Shown piece after piece: positions 1 through 5,422 of a stretch of 7,784 nucleotides of DNA. The notes under the pieces are model-generated. The model did not search any database, was not told where the DNA came from, and saw only the letters and a program-made list of their open reading frames with translations. The stretch covers positions 1 to 7,784 of the forward strand of contig DIHU01000094.1 in NCBI GenBank assembly GCA_002420315.1. The letters run 5' to 3'. A program made the translations under genes and the position numbers. Each line of letters begins with the position of its first letter. Position 1 is the stretch's first letter. The DNA comes from Akkermansiaceae bacterium UBA5688 (GTDB lineage Bacteria; Verrucomicrobiota; Verrucomicrobiia; Verrucomicrobiales; Akkermansiaceae).

Positions 1-64
1 GAGATGAGAAACCTGATCGAAGGAGAGCTCAAAAGAAAATTTTATACATCCTCAAGACCCGTAA

Positions 65-101
65 CTATAAAAAGCGCCCGACCTTCTCAGGACGGGCGCT
101 T
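65..101 (-). terminator. Rho-independent terminator of pnp
   Basis: Seen directly: a 9-bp perfect stem (AAGCGCCCG at 93-101 read on the minus strand, pairing with 72-80). The 12-nt interior can add two more G-C pairs past an A/A or T/T mismatch. On the minus strand the stem runs straight into TTTTTATAG. It begins about 24 nt after the pnp stop codon. GC-rich stem plus U-tract is the classical intrinsic terminator layout, so the leftward transcription unit very likely ends here. Confidence 0.93.
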
Positions 102-125
102 GGTTAATTTTTAAAATCCTCTGGA

Positions 126-2342
126 CTAGCCAAAGGTCACAACTTCTTCCTCACTGGGAGGGACTTCGTCGTCACCAGAAGGAACATCTTTCGCAGGTGC
201 TGAATCACCACCGCCGCTTCCTTCACGGAGAGCTGCACGCCGGGACATTTTCACGCGGCCTTTATCATCAATGCCAATGCACTTAGCAGTGATCACATCA
301 CCCTTCTTGCAAACATCTTCGACTTGATTCACACGCCCTTCCTCAAGTTCGGAGATGTGAACGAGTCCGTCCTTACCAGGAAGCACTTCCATGAAGGCAC
401 CGAAGGTGGTGACGTTCATAACTTTACCAGTGTAAGTCTTTCCGATCTCCACTTCGGCGAACATCATATCGATCATGTTCTTGGCAGCCTCAAGTCCTTC
501 CTGCTTAGAAGCATAGATGTGAACAGTGCCATCGTCTTCGATGTTAAGCTCAGCACCAGATTCAGCCTGGATGGCTTTAATATTCTTACCGCCAGGTCCA
601 ATGAGCTCGCCAATACGATCTTGCGGGATCGTAACAGTCTCGATTCGAGGAGCATACGGACTCAATTCACCAGGCTCACTAATGGACTCAGCCATCTTCG
701 CAAGGACATCCCCGCGGCCTTCGAGAGCGAGGTCAATCCCTTCTTCAAGAATAGAGAGAGGAATGCCGGGAAGCTTGAGGTCCAGCTGGTAACCGGTGAC
801 ACCTTCGCTGGTTCCACACAATTTAAAGTCCATATCACCATAGAAATCTTCAGAACCAATAATGTCGAGAATCACGACATGCTTGGTCATGTTACCATCA
901 GCATCCTGCTCGGTCACAAGACCGGTGGAAATACCCGCAACAGGACGAATCATGGGAACACCTGCGTCGAGAAGAGCCATAGTGCCGGCGCAAACGGTAG
1001 CCATCGAAGTGGAACCATTTGATTCCATCACCTCGGAGGAAATCCTCATGGAGTATGGGAAATCTTCAGTGGAAGGAAGCATAGGAGCAATGGAGCGCTC
1101 AGCAAGAGCACCATGACCAATCTCACGACGGTTCATGCCCCCGAAACGACCAGTCTCACCAACCGAGAATGGTGGGAAGTTATAGTGAAGGAAGAAGTTC
1201 TTCGAATCCTCACCACCAGCGTAGTTGTCGACGTAGAGTTTCTCGTCGGCGGGTGCAAGGGTGCAAATCCCTAGAGCTTGGGTCTCACCACGAGAGAAGA
1301 TCGCGGAACCATGCACCCGAGGCAGCGTCCCAATTTCTCCATAAAGAGTGCGGAGGTCGCGAAGCTTGCGACCGTCGGCACGGACTCCTTTTTCCATGAT
1401 GGAAACGCGGAAGGCTTTTTTCTGAATGTATTCGAAAACCTGCTCGATTTCGAACTCAGTGGTCTCAGGGAATTTTTCTTTAATCGCAGTTTCTACTTCG
1501 TCGCGAAGAGCACCTACCTTTTTACCCCGCTCTACTTTGGAAGCAGCATAGATGGCGTCCTCAATCCGGTCACCAGCGACAGCGTATCCGATCTCAAGAA
1601 GATCTTCCTTGGCCACGGTGACTTTGTAGTCGCGCTTCTCTTTCCCAGCAAGTTTCATAAGTTCTTCCTGTGCCTCAACGATCTGTGCAACAGCAGCTTG
1701 AGCGAAGTGGAGAGACTTTTTGAACTCTGCATCAGGAATTTCATCAGCAGCGCCCTCGATCATGATGACGTCGGTCTTGTTCCCGACATAGATGAGGTCA
1801 AGATCGGAGTCTTCGCGTTGTTCGAAGGTGGGATTGATGACAAATTCGCCGTCGATGCGTCCAACGCGAACGGCACCGATGGGGCCAGCGAAGGGAATGT
1901 CGGAAATCGCAAGAGCGGCCGAGGCACCATTCATGGCGAGCACATCAGCATCGTTCTCCTGATCGGCGCTCAAAAGAAGAGCGATGATCTGGGTGTCATA
2001 GAGATAACCCTTTGGGAAGAGCGGACGCAGCGGGCGGTCCGTCATGCGGCAAGTCAGGATCTCTTTCTCGGTCGGGCGACCTTCGCGCTTGAAGTAACCG
2101 CCGGGAAAAGTTCCAGCAGCAGAGGCACGTTCTTTATATTCCACCGAAAGGGGGAACCAAGTCTGACCCTCTCGAATTTTTGTTTGTGAAACAGCCGAAA
2201 CCATTACGATGGTCTCTCCCATCTGAACGGTGACTGCTCCGTCGGCCAACTTGGCCAATTTTCCGGTCTCGATAACCAGAGGACTCGGCCCAACGTTGGC
2301 CGTTACATTTTGTATACTCATTGTCTTTGTTTTTTGAATCAC
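126..2342 (-). CDS. pnp: Polynucleotide phosphorylase (PNPase)
   Basis: Degrades RNA 3' to 5' by phosphorolysis, releasing nucleoside diphosphates; a cytoplasmic trimer. The 738 residues show the full family order: first RNase PH domain (about 18-150, with RPTEKE and DRPLRPLF), helical linker (about 240-320), catalytic second RNase PH domain (about 322-550), KH domain (about 568-622, loop IGPGGK) and S1 domain (about 632-702). The active core is intact: phosphate-site SNGSTSM at 441-447 and metal-binding GDMDFK at 502-507. A short acidic, Pro/Ser-rich tail follows S1. E. coli PNPase is 711 residues, so this is full length. I chose the GTG start at 2342 because GGAGG lies 8 nt upstream; an ATG at 2321 (731 residues) has no such site. 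It lies downstream of rpsO, as in many bacteria. The leader stem-loop at 2378-2423 may mediate autoregulation. Confidence 0.98.
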   Translation of the reverse strand: MIQKTKTMSIQNVTANVGPSPLVIETGKLAKLADGAVTVQMGETIVMVSAVSQTKIREGQTWFPLSVEYKERASAAGTFPGGYFKREGRPTEKEILTCRMTDRPLRPLFPKGYLYDTQIIALLLSADQENDADVLAMNGASAALAISDIPFAGPIGAVRVGRIDGEFVINPTFEQREDSDLDLIYVGNKTDVIMIEGAADEIPDAEFKKSLHFAQAAVAQIVEAQEELMKLAGKEKRDYKVTVAKEDLLEIGYAVAGDRIEDAIYAASKVERGKKVGALRDEVETAIKEKFPETTEFEIEQVFEYIQKKAFRVSIMEKGVRADGRKLRDLRTLYGEIGTLPRVHGSAIFSRGETQALGICTLAPADEKLYVDNYAGGEDSKNFFLHYNFPPFSVGETGRFGGMNRREIGHGALAERSIAPMLPSTEDFPYSMRISSEVMESNGSTSMATVCAGTMALLDAGVPMIRPVAGISTGLVTEQDADGNMTKHVVILDIIGSEDFYGDMDFKLCGTSEGVTGYQLDLKLPGIPLSILEEGIDLALEGRGDVLAKMAESISEPGELSPYAPRIETVTIPQDRIGELIGPGGKNIKAIQAESGAELNIEDDGTVHIYASKQEGLEAAKNMIDMMFAEVEIGKTYTGKVMNVTTFGAFMEVLPGKDGLVHISELEEGRVNQVEDVCKKGDVITAKCIGIDDKGRVKMSRRAALREGSGGGDSAPAKDVPSGDDEVPPSEEEVVTFG

Positions 2343-2350
2343 GTTGGGAC

Positions 2351-2355
2351 CCTCC
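2351..2355 (-). promoter_or_regulatory. Shine-Dalgarno site of pnp
   Basis: Read on the minus strand, GGAGG is separated from the GTG codon at 2342-2340 by 8 nt (GTCCCAAC). This is the only consensus-quality ribosome binding site in the window. It decides between the GTG start and the ATG 21 nt further in, whose upstream sequence (CAAAAAACAAAGACA) has no good match. Confidence 0.8.
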
Positions 2356-2377
2356 CGTGCGATTTTTTGGTTAAATA

Positions 2378-2423
2378 CGGAGTGGTTTTCCCGGTCTTAA
2401 TTTTGGGTGGGAAACCCGCTCCG
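2378..2423 (-). promoter_or_regulatory. Long stem-loop in the pnp leader
   Basis: Two 15-nt arms (2409-2423 and 2378-2392) can pair around a 16-nt loop. On the minus-strand RNA, 13 of 15 positions are Watson-Crick pairs, with two mismatches (C/A and G/A). It lies between the rpsO terminator and the pnp ribosome binding site, ending about 22 nt before GGAGG, and no U-tract follows, so it is not a terminator. Known biology: in E. coli the rpsO-pnp leader forms a long hairpin cut by RNase III, after which PNPase represses its own message. The same role here is inference from position and shape. Confidence 0.55.
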
Positions 2424-2461
2424 CTGAAGGCGCCGCTATCAAATCGCGACTGCTCTCGAAA

Positions 2462-2491
2462 GCAAAAGAACCACAGTGAAAATCACCGTGG
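2462..2491 (-). terminator. Terminator between rpsO and pnp
   Basis: On the minus strand CCACGGTGA, a TTT loop and TCACTGTGG form a continuous 9-bp stem with one G-U wobble, followed by TTCTTTTGC. It starts 16 nt after the rpsO stop codon. On the plus strand the wobble becomes an A/C mismatch, though CTTTTT follows there too, so weak bidirectional function is possible. E. coli also has an intrinsic terminator between rpsO and pnp that only part of the transcripts pass; partial read-through here would be equivalent, but that is inferred. Confidence 0.75.
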
Positions 2492-2507
2492 CTTTTTGCA
2501 GATCATT

Positions 2508-2768
2508 TTACTTACGCAAGTCGAGTGCTTTCAACACCGACTCATAACGTTCACCTGACTTATCCTTGAGATAATCAAGGAGTTTGCGGCGGCGCGCCAC
2601 GAGGCGGAGAAGTCCGCGCCGTGAGGCAAAATCTTTGTTGTGCTCATTCATGTGCTTGGTCAAGTGCTTGATCCGCTGCGTCATGAGAGCAATCTGGAAG
2701 TCGGCGCTCCCGGTGTCATTTTCACTTTGCTTGAAGTCAGCAAGGTTGATTCCGTAATCGTTAGTCAT
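2508..2768 (-). CDS. rpsO: 30S ribosomal protein S15
   Basis: Primary 16S rRNA-binding protein of the small-subunit platform. The 86 residues carry the S15 signature: DTGS at 18-21, a helix with QRIKHLTKH at 31-39, the SRRGLL turn at 49-54 and RRRKLLDYL at 59-67. The residues that contact 16S rRNA in E. coli (His42, Asp49, Ser52) match His39, Asp46 and Ser49 here. E. coli S15 is 89 residues, which fits the ATG at 2768. A GTG at 2798 would add ten residues with no family counterpart. Neither start has a good Shine-Dalgarno sequence; the nearest AAGGA is 18 nt before the GTG. S15 represses its own translation through leader structures in several bacteria, so a non-consensus start region is not surprising. 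It precedes pnp and follows ppk2. Confidence 0.97.
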   Translation of the reverse strand: MTNDYGINLADFKQSENDTGSADFQIALMTQRIKHLTKHMNEHNKDFASRRGLLRLVARRRKLLDYLKDKSGERYESVLKALDLRK

Positions 2769-2831
2769 TTTGGTGATAATCGGGATGAGTCGAGCCACTT
2801 GATTGCAGCCAAACCGTCCTTCGACGGGCGG

Positions 2832-2860
2832 GAGATAGGTCAGGATTGGGAATAACTCAA
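2832..2860 (-). promoter_or_regulatory. Possible weak promoter for rpsO
   Basis: On the minus strand TTGAGT (2860-2855, 4 of 6 to the -35 consensus) is followed after exactly 17 nt by TATCTC (2837-2832, 3 of 6 to the -10 consensus). It lies in the 118-bp gap between ppk2 and rpsO. There is no terminator behind ppk2 in this gap, so read-through from ppk2 is also possible. The match is weak and could be chance. Confidence 0.25.
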
Positions 2861-2886
2861 CCTTTTTCGGATAAATTTGGCTTCGC

Positions 2887-3708
2887 TTACTCGACCACGA
2901 CCTCGCTAGGATCCCAAGTCACCTTAGGATATTCTAAATTCATTCTGTCCATGGCATGGGTCACGATTTGAGCCACAGCCATGTCACGATACCATTTGTA
3001 GTCCGCTGGGATAATAAACCAAGGAGCCTGATCGGTGCTCGTTCGCTCGAAAACATCTTCATATGCAACCTGAAAATCATCCCACTTCGCACGGTCCTCG
3101 AGGTCCTCAGGGAGGAATTTCCAGTGCTTCTCCGGCCGATCAAGCCGAGCTTGCAAACGCCGTTTCTGCTCTTCTTTGGAAATGTGCAGAAAAAACTTCA
3201 AAACCGTAGTGCCTTCATCGACGAGCATTTGCTCAAAATCCACAATATGCTTGTAGCGCTTTTGCCAAACCTTCTCAGGAGCAAGATTTTTAACTCTCAC
3301 CGCGATGATATCTTCGTAGTGGCTTCGATTAAACACCGCGATCTCTCCCTTTGCCGGAACAACCTTGTGAACTCGCCATAAGAAATCGTGCGACAACTCC
3401 CGGGTCGACGGGGCTTTGAACGGAGTCACCCAAACCCCTTGAGGATCGACACGCGAAAATAACTTCCTGACACATCCGTCTTTGCCTCCGGTGTCCATAG
3501 CCTGCATGACAATGAGCAATCTCTTTTTACCCTCAGCATAAAGGACCCGTTGCTGGTTCGCCACCTTGCTTCGGAGCCCTTGAAAAATCGGCAATACTTC
3601 CTCCTTAGGCCGACCAAGAATCCCCAAAGTTGTCGTAGTAATATCGTCCAATTTCACCTGTTCCCCAGGCTTCACGATGCACTTATTTGTGAATTCCTCA
3701 CCAAGCAT
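2887..3708 (-). CDS. ppk2: Polyphosphate kinase 2, class III (polyP:AMP/ADP phosphotransferase)
   Basis: Transfers phosphate from polyphosphate to nucleotides. Class III members phosphorylate both AMP and ADP, so they can rebuild ATP from AMP in the cytoplasm. With the ATG at 3708 the protein has 273 residues: Walker A-like AMDTGGKDG at 70-78, Walker B-like FNRSHYED at 126-133, and a basic lid helix (about 180-198, KRRLQARLDRPEKHWKF). From memory it resembles Meiothermus ruber class III PPK2 (267 residues) along its whole length, including the N-terminus, which supports this start. AAGGA lies 10 nt upstream. The frame stays open to an ATG at 3843 (318 residues), but the extra residues cross an inverted repeat, match nothing known to me, and would make that start overlap the divergent ppx start. 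An ATG at 3738 is a second alternative. It is divergent from ppx-ppk1 and upstream of rpsO. Confidence 0.95.
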   Translation of the reverse strand: MLGEEFTNKCIVKPGEQVKLDDITTTTLGILGRPKEEVLPIFQGLRSKVANQQRVLYAEGKKRLLIVMQAMDTGGKDGCVRKLFSRVDPQGVWVTPFKAPSTRELSHDFLWRVHKVVPAKGEIAVFNRSHYEDIIAVRVKNLAPEKVWQKRYKHIVDFEQMLVDEGTTVLKFFLHISKEEQKRRLQARLDRPEKHWKFLPEDLEDRAKWDDFQVAYEDVFERTSTDQAPWFIIPADYKWYRDMAVAQIVTHAMDRMNLEYPKVTWDPSEVVVE

Positions 3709-3718
3709 GCCCAAACAA

Positions 3719-3723
3719 TCCTT
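3719..3723 (-). promoter_or_regulatory. Likely ribosome binding site of ppk2
   Basis: Minus-strand AAGGA, within a G-rich stretch (GGGGGCAAGGA), stands 10 nt before the ATG at 3708. No comparable site precedes the upstream ATGs at 3738 or 3843, so it favours the 273-residue protein. Confidence 0.5.
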
Positions 3724-3740
3724 GCCCCCGCTACTCATGC

Positions 3741-3775
3741 AAGAAAAAGGTCGGGAAATCAACAATTCCGACCTT
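3741..3775 (-). promoter_or_regulatory. Inverted repeat with U-tract in the ppk2 leader (attenuator or operator)
   Basis: Perfect 8-bp arms AAGGTCGG and CCGACCTT (3747-3754 and 3768-3775) flank a 13-nt centre. On the minus strand the second arm runs into TTTTTCTT, giving an intrinsic-terminator shape 33 nt before the ppk2 ATG at 3708. Three G-U pairs can extend the stem outward. A shorter alternative stem, GGGAA with TTCCC, uses parts of both arms and would exclude the first. On the plus strand no T-tract follows. It could be an attenuator for ppk2, a stop for antisense transcription out of ppx, or a dyad operator for the divergent genes. The sequence does not decide between these. Confidence 0.5.
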
Positions 3776-3799
3776 CCCACAAACGTCACGATTTCACTA

Positions 3800-3829
3800 T
3801 TGCCGAAGCCCACCCCTTTCGAGTCTATT
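3800..3829 (+). promoter_or_regulatory. Possible promoter for ppx-ppk1
   Basis: TTGCCG (4 of 6 to the -35 consensus), an 18-nt spacer and TCTATT (4 of 6 to the -10 consensus) end 12 nt before the ATG at 3842. A transcript from here would have only a few leader nucleotides, which agrees with the absence of a Shine-Dalgarno site. The match is weak and based on position and consensus only. Confidence 0.25.
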
Positions 3830-3841
3830 ACTTTTGTCACC

Positions 3842-5377
3842 ATGTCGAATCCTTCTCCCGAAATACTCCGTGCCGCCGTTCACATCGGAGCCAGCCACGC
3901 TTCTATGATCATCCTCCGCATTAGCGAGGACGGCACCGAGGAACGAGTCGACTTCCTCGAAAAGAATATCCCACTGGGACGCGACATTTTCGGCTACGGA
4001 AAAATTCTCGCTTCTACTATTGAGCAAGCCGTTAGTGTCATCCGTGGGTTTCAGGAATCCCTCACCGAACTGGGCCTCCATAATATCCCCGTCCGCGCTG
4101 TCACTACCAATACGCTTGATGAAGCCGCGAACGCTGAAGTCTTTCTCAATCGCCTCCACATCGCCTGCAAATGGCAATTTAAATCACTCGATGATGGAGA
4201 AATGACACGCCTCGTATTCCTTAAGACCCGCCGTCGGCTCGAAGACACCCCATCAATGCAGCGTCGCAACACTATCGTTGCGCACGTCGGCCCCGGCAAC
4301 GCCCGCCTCATTCTTTCCAAAAGAGGCCGTATCGTCCGCTATCAATCTTATCGCCTCGGCACTCACCGTTGCTGGGAACGCCTACAATCCCCCGACCTAA
4401 CTGGCGAACCTATCATTCGTCTCATACGCGAACAAATTTCCGGACTCATCGCCCAAATTCTCTACGACTTTGGTGAGGAAGATGTCGAAGATCTAATCAT
4501 GATCGGCACCGAGATTCAAATGCTGGCGCCCTATCTTTCCAAACCACACAAAACTAAATCCCGCTACCGCATCCTGCGACAACTCACCTCAGACATTGCT
4601 TCCCTCACTGAGCCAGAGCGCGTGAAAAACTATAACCTCGATTACCAAACCGCCGGCACGGTTCTTCCTGCTCTCGTCATAAATGCCTCCATTGCCGAAT
4701 CCTTTGGCCTCGAGACCCTTCGCGTCTCACGTTCCGATTACGAAGAAGGCCTTCTAACCGACCTCGCCCACCCCGACGCGGCGCACGACGAACTCAAATC
4801 TCAGCTCCTTCACTCCTCAAAACTCACCGCCAAAAAATTCGGCTGTGATATGCGACACGCCCGCCATGTCGCACACCTTAGCGGACGCCTTTTCGAAGAG
4901 ACCCGCAACCTTCACGGCCTTAGCGACCACGACGCCCTCCTCCTTGAAGTCGCTGCCATTCTTCATGAGGTGGGAAATCACATCTCACCAAAATCCCACG
5001 AGCTCCACGGGCTCTATATCATCCGTCATTCCGAAATTTTTGGCCTCAGCGATCCTGACCGGCTTCTGGTCGCTCTGATCACCCGCTACCATCGTAAAGC
5101 TGCGCCCCAACTTTCGCACCTTCACTACGACAAACTTACTCAGGCCGATCGTATCCGAGTCGCAAAGCTCTCCTCAATACTGCGAGTCGCCGACGCCTTG
5201 GAACGGACCCACTCCCAGCGAATCAAAGACCTTACGGTCTCTCTGGGTGAAGGTAAAGCTACCCTTAACCTTGAAGGGACTCTCGACGCTTCAGCCGAGC
5301 GCCTTGCCCTCCCCTCCAAAGCAGATCTTTTCCAAAACCTCTTTGGCCTCAAACTCATCCTCAGCGAGAACGCGTAA
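3842..5377 (+). CDS. ppx: Ppx/GppA-family protein with HD-type C-terminal domain, active-site residues altered
   Basis: Homologue of exopolyphosphatase, which trims polyphosphate to orthophosphate, and of GppA, which acts on pppGpp. At 511 residues it matches E. coli PPX (513) in length and order: two actin-like N-terminal domains (about 8-305) and a helical HD-type domain (about 315-510) with AAILHEVG at 371-378, RYHRKA at 415-420 and RVADALERTHSQ at 448-459. The core is unusual. The first phosphate loop reads HIGASH (14-19) where PPX has DLGSNS, and the second reads HVGPGN (148-153) where PPX has DIGGGS. PPX catalytic Glu121 aligns with Met121 in GEMTRL, although Glu120 is adjacent. It may be inactive, altered in chemistry, or a sensor. 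The ATG at 3842 places the first strand near the N-terminus as in the family; an upstream ATG at 3677 would overlap ppk2. No Shine-Dalgarno site is visible. ppk1 follows after 45 bp. Confidence 0.88.
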   Translation: MSNPSPEILRAAVHIGASHASMIILRISEDGTEERVDFLEKNIPLGRDIFGYGKILASTIEQAVSVIRGFQESLTELGLHNIPVRAVTTNTLDEAANAEVFLNRLHIACKWQFKSLDDGEMTRLVFLKTRRRLEDTPSMQRRNTIVAHVGPGNARLILSKRGRIVRYQSYRLGTHRCWERLQSPDLTGEPIIRLIREQISGLIAQILYDFGEEDVEDLIMIGTEIQMLAPYLSKPHKTKSRYRILRQLTSDIASLTEPERVKNYNLDYQTAGTVLPALVINASIAESFGLETLRVSRSDYEEGLLTDLAHPDAAHDELKSQLLHSSKLTAKKFGCDMRHARHVAHLSGRLFEETRNLHGLSDHDALLLEVAAILHEVGNHISPKSHELHGLYIIRHSEIFGLSDPDRLLVALITRYHRKAAPQLSHLHYDKLTQADRIRVAKLSSILRVADALERTHSQRIKDLTVSLGEGKATLNLEGTLDASAERLALPSKADLFQNLFGLKLILSENA

Positions 5378-5422
5378 GCCTACCCTCAACTTTTAATCCC
5401 TCCTGCTCAGCTCTATAACCTC

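Noticed and set aside
1..64. Possible gene or regulatory element in the left edge
   Set aside because: Only AT-rich sequence following the pnp terminator is visible; no convincing coding frame, hairpin or promoter pair.
1278..2189. A 303-codon open frame on the plus strand, antisense to pnp (also a 232-codon one at 324-1022)
   Set aside because: Both lie wholly inside the well-conserved pnp gene on the other strand. Their translations show no recognisable domain and no ribosome binding site, as expected for codon-bias shadows.
2766..2798. GTG at 2798 as the start of rpsO (96 residues)
   Set aside because: The added ten residues have no counterpart in S15, the ATG at 2768 gives the usual length, and no Shine-Dalgarno site is at a proper distance from the GTG.
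3677..3841. ATG at 3677 as the start of the ppx homologue (566 residues)
   Set aside because: It would overlap the 5' end of ppk2 and the dyad, and adds 55 residues before the first actin-like strand, unlike the family.
5414..5419. TATAAC, a near-perfect -10 element just before ppk1
   Set aside because: It ends 3 nt before the ATG, so transcription would begin at or beyond the start codon, and the -35 position (TTTTAA) is poor. Co-transcription with ppx is simpler.
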